64,000 nucleotides of DNA from Clostridium sp. TW13. GTDB lineage: Bacteria; Bacillota; Clostridia; Clostridiales; Clostridiaceae. The translations under genes were made by a program, and so were the position numbers. Shown piece by piece: positions 46,045 through 54,456 of this stretch (positions within the stretch are counted from its first letter, which is position 1; each line of letters begins with the position of its first letter). The stretch lies in contig NZ_BROD01000001.1 in the NCBI RefSeq assembly GCF_024345225.1, forward strand, positions 2,366,362-2,430,361, read 5' to 3'. Under the pieces are notes generated by a model that had not been told where the DNA came from, searched no databases, and was given only the letters and a program-made list of their open reading frames with translations.

Positions 46045-48012
46045 TCACATTTTCCATCTATTGATTTGTCTTACATACATCCATTTTGCAAATACATAAT
46101 ATATTGTTTGAAATATCAAATATATTGCAGCAATGAATATGAAATATTTTGCATATAAAATACCTAATGATTTTACTGCAAACACTGCATGCAATAAAGC
46201 TACTGTTAATGGTAAAAAGAACATTATAAAAATCTGAATGCTTACTATTTTCTTTATTTCTTCTGTTGTTACTCCAATCTTTTTCAATCCTATAAACTCC
46301 TGCTTGTCTTTTTGGATTTCATTAAACATTTTAAAGTACAATATACTACCTGTAGCTATAAAGAAAATTGCAGAAACAAAAGTTCCTATAAATAGTATTA
46401 CTGATAGCATTTGCATTAATGTTGCCATACTCGTTACTCTTTCAAAATAGAAGTCTTTTTGCTCTTTCCCTACTAGATTGTTTATTTGCTCTACAGCATT
46501 TGCAGCCTTAAAACTATGTTGTATATTATAACTATAAAATATATATCTCTCATTATCAGCAGCATTATTCCACAAGCTATAAAAAGTACTATCATTAATT
46601 ACTAAAGTATTTGAATTCTTCTTATCAGCATTTATTATTCCACCTCTAATATTTTCTTTTAAATTCCAATGGTTGATTACTCCTTCTATCTCTACATTTA
46701 CCACCTTTTTACTTCCAAAAGGTAATGATTGTTGCTCAAAACCAATGTTACTATTTAGATCATAAGTATATATAACTACTTCATCATTATTTAATTTTAA
46801 GGTCTTTTGACTATATTGTCTAGCTAAAGCATTAAAACTACTTTGAGACATTATATTAAAGTCAGTTGAATTCAGCGCTATTCCATAAATATTTTTTTTA
46901 TTTTTAAATTTGTCAGAATTTTTTCCTTTTAAAAGTTCTACTTTGTTTTTAAATTTTATTGAAAAATTGCTTTTCTTTAATATATCTTCAACCTTATTCA
47001 TGCTTACAACCCTATGAGAATTGACGCCTTGTTCTATAAAACTTATATCTTGAGGGCAATTATCTTCACAAGTTGACATAGCTATTTTTTCCACCGAATA
47101 CACTGCAACTGATGCTGCCAACGTAATGCCGCTAAGTATAGATGTAATAAATAATATCTTTGAATTATCTTTTAATTTATATACTATTTGAGACAAAGTT
47201 ATAAAATTTATTCCTTTATAATAAACTCTTTTATTCCTTTGAAGTCTACTAGTTAAATATACGCTGAACTGAGAAAATAAAAGGTAAGTTCCAATAATAA
47301 CAACTATAAGTATTGGAAACATAGTCATAATAATAAGTGCCTTTGAAAATATTCCAACTACATAACCTGAAATTATTAACAATATTCCTATTGTTGCCTT
47401 TATTCTAGAGAACTTAGGTGTAATTTTAGGTATCCTTTCACCCTTTAACAGCTCTATTATATTATTATTCTTTATCTTAAAGCTTGTAATAAAACTTATT
47501 AGTTGAAATACTATAAAAAAGCATACTACTGTTATAACTATAGCTTTGATAGATATGCCAAACGGAATTTCTGAATTTAAATCTAAAATCACAGCCACTG
47601 CTAAAAAAAATAACTTTGAAAACAGTATTCCAAAAACAATACCAGTAAAAATAGAAGCCATAGATATAATTAAATTTTCAAGCATAACATATCGTCTAAT
47701 TTGACCTTTTGTTAAACCAAACATAGCCAAGAGTCCAAACTCTTTTTCTCTTGATTTTAGAAAGTTAGAAATAGAGTATCTAGTAAATATAAAAGTAAAT
47801 AATACAATAACAAATTCACATAAGTACATCATCTCAGAAGCCATTTGCCCCATACTCCCTGTGTTTGGATTCACCTTACTAATCTGAGGATTGAAAATAA
47901 AATTAGCAAATATAAAAAATATGGTTACAACTATTACATTGCTTATATAATACATAACATATTTATTTAGATTTCCTTTAATGTTCTTAATCGCTATATT
48001 TCTGATTGTCAT
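46045..48012 (-). CDS. BceB-type ABC permease (antimicrobial-peptide resistance)
   Basis: 655 residues, ten helices, with a large extracellular domain between helices 7 and 8 (about 310-520), the arrangement unique to BceB-type permeases. FtsX-like segments include SREKEFGLLAMFGLTKGQIRR near residue 92. The frame extends to a GTG at 48021, but AAGGAGG is ideally placed for the ATG at 48012. With the ATPase it removes peptide antibiotics from lipid II intermediates and signals to the sensor kinase. The outer domain has paired cysteines (CEDNC), possibly disulfide-linked. Confidence 0.93.
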   Translation of the reverse strand: MTIRNIAIKNIKGNLNKYVMYYISNVIVVTIFFIFANFIFNPQISKVNPNTGSMGQMASEMMYLCEFVIVLFTFIFTRYSISNFLKSREKEFGLLAMFGLTKGQIRRYVMLENLIISMASIFTGIVFGILFSKLFFLAVAVILDLNSEIPFGISIKAIVITVVCFFIVFQLISFITSFKIKNNNIIELLKGERIPKITPKFSRIKATIGILLIISGYVVGIFSKALIIMTMFPILIVVIIGTYLLFSQFSVYLTSRLQRNKRVYYKGINFITLSQIVYKLKDNSKILFITSILSGITLAASVAVYSVEKIAMSTCEDNCPQDISFIEQGVNSHRVVSMNKVEDILKKSNFSIKFKNKVELLKGKNSDKFKNKKNIYGIALNSTDFNIMSQSSFNALARQYSQKTLKLNNDEVVIYTYDLNSNIGFEQQSLPFGSKKVVNVEIEGVINHWNLKENIRGGIINADKKNSNTLVINDSTFYSLWNNAADNERYIFYSYNIQHSFKAANAVEQINNLVGKEQKDFYFERVTSMATLMQMLSVILFIGTFVSAIFFIATGSILYFKMFNEIQKDKQEFIGLKKIGVTTEEIKKIVSIQIFIMFFLPLTVALLHAVFAVKSLGILYAKYFIFIAAIYLIFQTIYYVFAKWMYVRQINRWKM

Positions 48013-48027
48013 CTTCAGCACCTCCTT

Positions 48028-48801
48028 CTATAATGAAAAATTATTTGTTGTTCTTCCACCTAAAAGTGAAAGAGCATCCATAATCTCTTTAAAGAAGGCT
48101 TGTCTATTACCCCCATTTACAATCTCTAAAAAATATCTCCCATCCTTTATCATAACTATCCTGTCGCAAAAACTAGCTGAAAAAGGATCATGAGTAACCA
48201 TCATTATTGTAGCATTCTTTTTCTGGTTCAAATTTGTAAGTGTTTCCATAACATCCTGTGACGCTTTAGAATCAAGATTTCCTGTAGGCTCATCTGCAAG
48301 AATTACAGAAGGATTATGTATCAAAGCTCTTGCACAAGCTGCTCTTTGTTGTTGTCCTCCTGAAATTTCATAAGGCTTTTTGTTTAAAATATCTTTAATA
48401 TTTAAAAGAGTTGACATTTCGTCTAATCTGCTTTCTATTTCTTTAACCTTTTGTTTAGATAATACAAGAGGCAAAATTATATTCTCCTTAACTGATAATG
48501 AATCTAAAAGATTAAAATCTTGAAATATAAAACCAAGCTCCTTTCTCCTAAATAATGCTGTATCCTTTTCATTTAACTTTGTAGGATTTGTTCCATTTAT
48601 AAATAACTCTCCAGATGAAGGACTATCAATAGTTGCCATTATGTTAAGTAATGTGGTTTTACCACTACCAGACGGCCCCATCACCCCTACAAATTCACCT
48701 TTCTCTATTTTTAAGGTGAACTTATCTAAGGCCTTAAACATTATTCCTCCCTTTTTTCCCCCATATATTTTTGTTATATTTTCTGCTCTTAAAACTGACA
48801 T
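48028..48801 (-). CDS. BceA-type ABC ATPase
   Basis: 257 residues. [36 protein letters not shown] and MVTHDPFSA. Partner of the large permease seven codons downstream. Ribosome site CGGAGG. It has its own promoter region downstream of the kinase terminator, as in B. subtilis bceAB, where the two-component genes and the transporter form two units. Confidence 0.94.
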   Translation of the reverse strand: MSVLRAENITKIYGGKKGGIMFKALDKFTLKIEKGEFVGVMGPSGSGKTTLLNIMATIDSPSSGELFINGTNPTKLNEKDTALFRRKELGFIFQDFNLLDSLSVKENIILPLVLSKQKVKEIESRLDEMSTLLNIKDILNKKPYEISGGQQQRAACARALIHNPSVILADEPTGNLDSKASQDVMETLTNLNQKKNATIMMVTHDPFSASFCDRIVMIKDGRYFLEIVNGGNRQAFFKEIMDALSLLGGRTTNNFSL

Positions 48802-48860
48802 ATATAAAACCTCCGGTTTGCTTTTTTATTAACTTTTACTTAAGTCACTAAAGTTATTAT

Positions 48861-48895
48861 AAAAAAAGCAGAGAAATCTTAGTATCGATTTCTCT
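48861..48895 (-). terminator. Terminator between kinase and transporter genes
   Basis: 9-bp stem AGAGAAATC / GATTTCTCT (48870-48878 with 48887-48895) with a T run on the minus strand (48861-48867). It separates the regulator-kinase unit from the transporter unit. Confidence 0.85.
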
Positions 48896-48930
48896 TTCAT
48901 TTTCAATATAAACATTACAAATTTGAAAGA

Positions 48931-49989
48931 TTATATTTTAAAAATGTTCTTTTCTTTATTAAAGACTATGAAAAAGTTTGTCCCATCTCCTTCTTTTGAT
49001 TCAACATGCAATTTGTGTCCAAGCTCATCACAGATACGTTTTGATAAATACAAACCCATACCTGTTGATTCTGAAGTTTTTCTTCCATTTTTCCCTGTGA
49101 AAAAAGCATCAAATACACGTCCTAAATCTTCTCTAGGTATGCCAATGCCGTTATCTTCTATGCTTAATAATACATTATCTTTTCTATCTTCGATGCTTAT
49201 ATTTATACTTTTTGCATCCTTAAAACTTGCATTTGTATATTTTATAGCATTAATTATAATTTGATTGATAACAAAATACGCCCATTTCTTATCTGTATAA
49301 ACCTTTGTCTCATTCCCTAATACCTTAGGAAAAATTCTACTTTTTATAAATGATTTTTTATTATCATTTATTACTTTTCTTGCAAGAACAGTTAAATCAA
49401 TATCCTCTACATTAAAATCATGATTAAACTCATTTATCCTTGCATTATAAAGCATAATATTAAGACCTTGTGTTATCTTTTCATTTTCTTCCCCTATACT
49501 CTCAAAACTTTCTTTAGCCTCTTCAAAATTTTCTTCCTGTAAAATTAAATTAATCACTGAAACAGGGGTCTTCATTTGATGTACCCATTGATTAATAAAA
49601 GTTAAATACTGTTTTTGCATATCTTGATATTTATAGAGTTCTTTCTCATAAATTTTATGTAATCTAGTTAATATATTTTTAAAAATATTTTCCTCTGCTG
49701 TTCTAACTTCTCCAACATTTATAATTGCATCTATAATATTTTCACAATTAAGTATTTCTCCAAGTCTGTTATAAAAACTTCTCACTTTAGAATACTCATA
49801 TATCAAAAATATAATAAAAATAACTATTGAAACAATATAGGCATAGACACAATTTTCTATTGAAAAATAAGATAGCTTAATGAAAGTAGATAGATCCATT
49901 ATTAGCATTACTAAAGAAATCCCTATAAAATATGTTATTGCGTAAGATATCTTGTCCTTTAGAAAATCTTCAAATTTCATTTTATTCAC
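48931..49989 (-). CDS. BceS-type intramembrane-sensing histidine kinase
   Basis: 352 residues. Two N-terminal helices (about 15-35 and 45-65) with almost no extracellular loop, then HisKA with H137 in QWVHQMKTPVSVI and HATPase motifs (NQIIINAIKYTNA, DNGIGIPREDLG, STGMGLYLSKRI). Such kinases do not sense directly; they read the activity of the BceAB transporter. The GTG at 49989 overlaps the regulator's stop by eight bases; the ATG at 49980 is a possible alternative. Confidence 0.94.
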   Translation of the reverse strand: MNKMKFEDFLKDKISYAITYFIGISLVMLIMDLSTFIKLSYFSIENCVYAYIVSIVIFIIFLIYEYSKVRSFYNRLGEILNCENIIDAIINVGEVRTAEENIFKNILTRLHKIYEKELYKYQDMQKQYLTFINQWVHQMKTPVSVINLILQEENFEEAKESFESIGEENEKITQGLNIMLYNARINEFNHDFNVEDIDLTVLARKVINDNKKSFIKSRIFPKVLGNETKVYTDKKWAYFVINQIIINAIKYTNASFKDAKSINISIEDRKDNVLLSIEDNGIGIPREDLGRVFDAFFTGKNGRKTSESTGMGLYLSKRICDELGHKLHVESKEGDGTNFFIVFNKEKNIFKI

Positions 49990-50689
49990 TTATACCGCCT
50001 TCTTCCCAATTACTCACCAACACATATCCTTGTCCTCTTTTGGTTTCTATAGCATTGATAATACCTACTTCTTCTAACTTTTTTCTAAGTCTAGTAACAT
50101 TAACAGAGAGAGTATTATCATCAATAAAATCAATATCATTCCAAAGAATTTCAAGCAATGAATCTCTTGATACTATTTTATTAATATTCTTCACTAAATA
50201 AAGCATAAGTGAAAATTCATTTTTTGTAAGTTCACTCCTCTTATCTCTAAACTCTAAAATATTTTTATCATTATGTAGAATTAGTTGACCAACCTTAACT
50301 ACATTAGAATTACCTGTTGCATAGCTACCATACACTCTTCTAAAAACACTTTTAACCTTAGCCAAAAGTACATCAAAAGAGAACGGTTTTATTATAAAAT
50401 CATCTGCTCCATTCTCTATGGCCATAACTTGATCCATATCTGAATCTCTAGCTGAAATAAATACTATTGGTACCTTGGAACGAACTCGTATACCTCTACA
50501 CCAATAAAACCCATCAAAAAAAGGCAAGTTTATATCCATCAAAACAAGATCTGGATTATATTTTATAAATTCTTCTGTTACTTTTGAAAAATCTTCAACC
50601 AAAAATATATTATATCCATACTTCTCCAAATGTTTTTTCATAAGTTCTGACATTTTTTTATCATCCTCTATAATCATAACGCTATACAC
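49982..50689 (-). CDS. BceR-type response regulator (OmpR family)
   Basis: 235 residues. Receiver domain with acidic pair D9/D10 (IIEDDKKM), phosphoacceptor D52 (LVLMDINLPFFDGF) and KPF near residue 103. C-terminal OmpR winged helix (about 135-230) with FSLMLYLVKN and TLSVNVTRLRKKLEE. The GTG start gives the usual BceR N-terminal length. It should activate the transporter genes and perhaps itself, given the palindrome at 50843-50856. Confidence 0.94.
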   Translation of the reverse strand: MYSVMIIEDDKKMSELMKKHLEKYGYNIFLVEDFSKVTEEFIKYNPDLVLMDINLPFFDGFYWCRGIRVRSKVPIVFISARDSDMDQVMAIENGADDFIIKPFSFDVLLAKVKSVFRRVYGSYATGNSNVVKVGQLILHNDKNILEFRDKRSELTKNEFSLMLYLVKNINKIVSRDSLLEILWNDIDFIDDNTLSVNVTRLRKKLEEVGIINAIETKRGQGYVLVSNWEEGGISE

Positions 50690-50734
50690 ATTCCCACATC
50701 CCTTACTCTTACTTTATTGTAATTTCCTAAAGAA

Positions 50735-50767
50735 TAAAAAATCTTCTTTCTCTTATGGCAAGAAGAT
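50735..50767 (-). terminator. Hairpin with T run in the regulator leader
   Basis: ATCTTCTT (50741-50748) pairs with AAGAAGAT (50760-50767), followed on the minus strand by TTTTTT (50740-50735). It lies about 46 bases upstream of the regulator start and downstream of its likely promoter, so it may attenuate the operon. Confidence 0.6.
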
Positions 50768-50803
50768 ACGTAACTTTTATATTTAAAAAATCAAACTAAT
50801 GCT

Positions 50804-50856
50804 AGAATACTCCTAATCCTTTAATTTGAAAAAGTACACAAATTACACAACTGTAA
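50804..50856 (-). promoter_or_regulatory. BceR-like operator and promoter
   Basis: Palindrome TTACA-N4-TGTAA (50843-50856) matches the published BceR-type consensus TnACA-N4-TGTnA exactly. Downstream on the minus strand are a weak TTTTCA (50832-50827), a 17-base spacer and TATTCT (50809-50804). Suggests autoregulation of the two-component genes. Confidence 0.65.
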
Positions 50857-50895
50857 ATTTATTATACTATAATACCCTATTATATTTAAATAGTA

Positions 50896-50927
50896 AAAAC
50901 CATGTGGGTTTTGTCCCACATGGTTTT
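50896..50927 (-). terminator. Terminator of the amylase gene
   Basis: Perfect stem AAAACCATGTGGG / CCCACATGGTTTT with a six-base loop; T-rich on the minus strand. Confidence 0.9.
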
Positions 50928-50966
50928 CATTATTTAAATTTGTTAATATTATTTTAGTAATTAAGG

Positions 50967-53900
50967 CTATTTATATGGCTGCCAATTACCATTATCATAT
51001 ATCATAGCACTACCAGTTGGCAATAACAATCCTGCCTTACCTGCTCCTGGTGTCTGGTTCTTGCCATCAGTAAATATAACCTTAGCATCTCCCCAATCAG
51101 CTGGCAATTCGTAGCTATATAAATCATTTCCTTCTGACTTCATTGCCACCCCTGGCCATTTTGATATTTCCTTTATAGGACTTACAGTATCATTATAAAT
51201 ATAAACACGCATATTTGTTCCCCAACCCTGAGGTCTCTTGCAATATGCCTTAGAAATCTTTGGAAGTGGTGTAGCAATTTTTGTGTAGGTATAAGTTTCT
51301 GTATCCATATTTCTTCCATCACTTGCTCTTAAAGTAACAGTTACCTGTGCATTTATAGCAATATTCTTTCCTATTACAAGTGGATCTCCATCACTATAAA
51401 CTACTGGATCTGCTCCGTTAATTGAGTAAGTTGCTGTTGTTGCATTCTTACATCCTAACTTTAATGTCAATGAATCATAGAAAGTACAGCTTCCTTGTGA
51501 AATAGATACTTGTGGAAGAATAAAATCAACGTATGGCTTCCACACTCCGTTATCATATATCATTGTATCACCATCAGGTAAACTTAATCCTGGTTGTCCT
51601 TGTCCTGGCATTTGAGTCCTTCCATCAGTAAATATAACCTTAGCATTTCTAAATCCTTTTGGTAAAGTATAGGTATATATATCATCATGTGCTAATGTCA
51701 TTTCAACACCTGGCCATTTTGCTACTTCCGTAACTTGTCCTCCATCATCATTATAAATATATACCTTTGGAGTACCATAATTTTGAGGTTTTCTGAAATA
51801 TACATAAGATACGAAATTAGGATTCATCTTTGTATAAGTGCAGGTTTGAGTTGCTGTTCCATCTGAATTGGATGCTTTTATTGTAACAATTGTTCCAGTT
51901 CCATAAGACACATTTTGTCCTATAGTTATTGAATCACCATTAACAAATGACTTTTCTGCACCACCATCAATGCTATAAGTTCCTGTAGCACCACTGCTTG
52001 CATAAAGAGTTAGATTTAATGTATCAGTATAATATTTAGTTGAATTTGGTTCAATTGAAACGTCTGGTGAATTATCACCTTTTTCAATTAATATAACCCC
52101 ATTTTTGTCTGCAGTAAAGGTTGCTTTTCCATTTGTAACTGTAGCCATAGCTCCTGTATATGCATCTCTTACTTTAGCACCATCGTTGAATACTCCTGAT
52201 ACATTTACATCAGTAACTCCTGATGCTCCAACCGCACATACAACTCTATCTGATACTCCATTTTTGTTATATATTCTTCCAAATGTGTATGGACTTGCAG
52301 CTAAATCTATATTCTTACCAGCTCCTACAGCTAAATGGTTGTTTCTAAATTGTCCAACCTTTTGCCAATGAGAAAGAGTTACTGAAGCCTTACTATTTGG
52401 ATCATTAAGGTCACTCCAATTCATAAATGTTCTATAAGTTTGATCCTTATAATCACTTGTAAATCTATCTGTCCAGCCAAGAGATCTTGCTGTTTCATCT
52501 CCATAGAATATTTGAACTGCTCCCGGTGCTAGCAATAAGGCTGTTCCTCCATTAATTAAGTTATCTCTATTGTATAAGCCATCATCATGTGAAGATATAT
52601 AGCTTAATACATTAAAGCTATCATCATTATTTACTTTACTTAAATCCCTATATACAGATTGCATATTAGATAGATTTATACCTTTAAAACCAAAGTTAAG
52701 CATTGCATCAAATCCACCTGAAGTATAGAAGGCACTCTTATTGACTCCATGTCCCCAAGATTCTCCTACTGTCCAAAATTGAGCATCTTTGTCAAGAACC
52801 TTATCTGGATTTTTAGCTTTGTATTCTTCAAAAGCTACCTTTGCTTCTCTATTTAATGCTGCCCAAGAGTCAAAGTCTACTTCATTAGCAGTATCACATC
52901 TAAATCCATCAATTCCATACTCTCTAATATAATCTGTCAACCACTTTATTACATAATTTCTTGGTGTCCTTTTTAAGTTTCTATTCTTAAAGAAAGCGTC
53001 TAGACTTGCCATTTCCTTATCGTATCTACCTTCTCTTTTCCACTTTGTTTCTAATAATGGTGGCAATCCAACTTCCGTAGTACTTTCAGTTTTAATATCT
53101 GGCAAACCTGCAAGACAATCTGTCCAGCCTGCTCCTTCCGATGCTTTTGGATATCCTGCATATCCTGCGGAAGATCTTACAAAATCAGGTCCCCACCATT
53201 TAGTTGCCCACTTTGGATCTGATGTATTATAGTATGTTGTTGCCTCCACAGCTCCTCCTACAAGATTTGCTATTGGTCCATAATAATAATTTTCCCAACC
53301 TGCAGCTAGACCTCCACAGCCATATTCACTGACGTCTTTCATTGTAGCATAGCCTACATGATTTAAAACAATGTCCATTACTACACGAACCCCTTGTGAA
53401 TGAGCTGTATCAACAAATTCTTTTAAATCTTGTGCTGTTCCCATGTTAGCATCTACATTACTATAATCCAATGCCCAATATCCATGGTATCCATAATAAG
53501 GAAAACCCTTACCATTGCTTTGTGCTTGACCACCGGAATCGTTTCCAGAAGTAAACCCATGAATCTGTTCATATGGTGCTGTAATCCAAATAGCATTAAC
53601 ACCTAACTTAGTAAAATAGCCTTCTTTAAGCTTTGCAGTTAAACCTTTTAAATCTCCGCCTTGAAAAGCCCCTGGCCCACCTGCATAACCAGCTTGAACA
53701 TTTCCATTCTTATCTAATCCACGGCCATATGAATGGTCATTACTTGTATCTCCGTTATTGAATCTATCTGTAAGCGCAAAATACACTGTAGCGTTATCCC
53801 AAGAAAACTTTTTCTTTTCATTTGTCATCTGTGTACTTGGTTCAGCATAGGTTACTGATCCATTATCATTAACTTTAACCTTTAACACATTTTGAGTTTG

Positions 53901-54038
53901 AGTTGTAGCTGTAGTTGTAATTTTAGTATTGAGTGATTTTGTAATCTTTTGAGTTGCTGCTTCAGCTATTGTGGTACTGAATAATGTGGTAAAAACCACA
54001 ACTGAGGCCACAAGCCTACGAACTTTTTTTAACTTCAT
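50967..54038 (-). CDS. Secreted GH13 alpha-amylase with two starch-binding units
   Basis: 1023 residues, secreted. Signal peptide about 1-28 (ending TIAEAA). GH13 barrel about 80-640: region I DIVLNH (222-227), nucleophile D382 in GIDGFRCDTANE, acid E426 in FWTVGESWG, region IV SHDD (H484, D485). The C-terminus repeats a two-module unit: a chitobiase-like Ig module (TYSIDGG, later TYSINGA) plus a CBM26-like starch-binding module (VYIYND, KWPGVEM, AKVIFTDG, MIYDNGVWKPY and a second copy ending NWQPYK). The ATG at 54038 is used because GGGGGG lies just upstream; an earlier ATG at 54062 has no ribosome site. A cre-like box suggests glucose repression. Confidence 0.95.
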   Translation of the reverse strand: MKLKKVRRLVASVVVFTTLFSTTIAEAATQKITKSLNTKITTTATTQTQNVLKVKVNDNGSVTYAEPSTQMTNEKKKFSWDNATVYFALTDRFNNGDTSNDHSYGRGLDKNGNVQAGYAGGPGAFQGGDLKGLTAKLKEGYFTKLGVNAIWITAPYEQIHGFTSGNDSGGQAQSNGKGFPYYGYHGYWALDYSNVDANMGTAQDLKEFVDTAHSQGVRVVMDIVLNHVGYATMKDVSEYGCGGLAAGWENYYYGPIANLVGGAVEATTYYNTSDPKWATKWWGPDFVRSSAGYAGYPKASEGAGWTDCLAGLPDIKTESTTEVGLPPLLETKWKREGRYDKEMASLDAFFKNRNLKRTPRNYVIKWLTDYIREYGIDGFRCDTANEVDFDSWAALNREAKVAFEEYKAKNPDKVLDKDAQFWTVGESWGHGVNKSAFYTSGGFDAMLNFGFKGINLSNMQSVYRDLSKVNNDDSFNVLSYISSHDDGLYNRDNLINGGTALLLAPGAVQIFYGDETARSLGWTDRFTSDYKDQTYRTFMNWSDLNDPNSKASVTLSHWQKVGQFRNNHLAVGAGKNIDLAASPYTFGRIYNKNGVSDRVVCAVGASGVTDVNVSGVFNDGAKVRDAYTGAMATVTNGKATFTADKNGVILIEKGDNSPDVSIEPNSTKYYTDTLNLTLYASSGATGTYSIDGGAEKSFVNGDSITIGQNVSYGTGTIVTIKASNSDGTATQTCTYTKMNPNFVSYVYFRKPQNYGTPKVYIYNDDGGQVTEVAKWPGVEMTLAHDDIYTYTLPKGFRNAKVIFTDGRTQMPGQGQPGLSLPDGDTMIYDNGVWKPYVDFILPQVSISQGSCTFYDSLTLKLGCKNATTATYSINGADPVVYSDGDPLVIGKNIAINAQVTVTLRASDGRNMDTETYTYTKIATPLPKISKAYCKRPQGWGTNMRVYIYNDTVSPIKEISKWPGVAMKSEGNDLYSYELPADWGDAKVIFTDGKNQTPGAGKAGLLLPTGSAMIYDNGNWQPYK

Positions 54039-54062
54039 ACTTTTCCCCCCACTTAGTTCCAT

Positions 54063-54456
54063 CTAAATCCTTTCCGAAAACGTATACAAACAGTATATCC
54101 CTCCCTCTTCTATCTCATATTTATAAAAAGATTTATACGGATACAAAATATTTTTTACTACACCTTAACTCAATATTTAATATCACCTTTATATTACTCT
54201 CGCCTATTTACATTATCAATAATTATCATAAGTATTTATTCGACATCCTAACCCCATAATAACTTATGTGATAAAGTCACTGAAGATATTATTAGCATAC
54301 GATAAACTAATTTTACCAAATATATTATATTGTTTTTTATATGACTATATAATTTCTTTTTTACGTAAAATAAGCAGCTATAGAATAAAATTTCATATTT
54401 ATTCAAATTCTATTAATAAGTAATATGTTTAATTATATACAATAAGGAGCGTTATT
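54063..54456. other. Divergent intergenic region amylase / CoA-disulfide reductase
   Basis: 394 bases, AT-rich, without a credible ORF. It contains the cre-like box near the amylase start and the ribosome site AAGGAG of the reductase gene. No confident promoter pair could be fixed by eye. Confidence 0.5.
54075..54088 (-). promoter_or_regulatory. cre-like CcpA box upstream of amylase
   Basis: Matches TGWAANCGNTNWCA at 12 of 14 positions on either strand, about 40 bases before the amylase start. Position between promoter and start fits carbon catabolite repression. Confidence 0.6.

Noticed and set aside
48838-48845. ACTTAAGT palindrome upstream of the bceA-like gene as a BceR site
   Set aside because: The spacing and arms do not fit TnACA-N4-TGTnA; it may be chance in AT-rich DNA.
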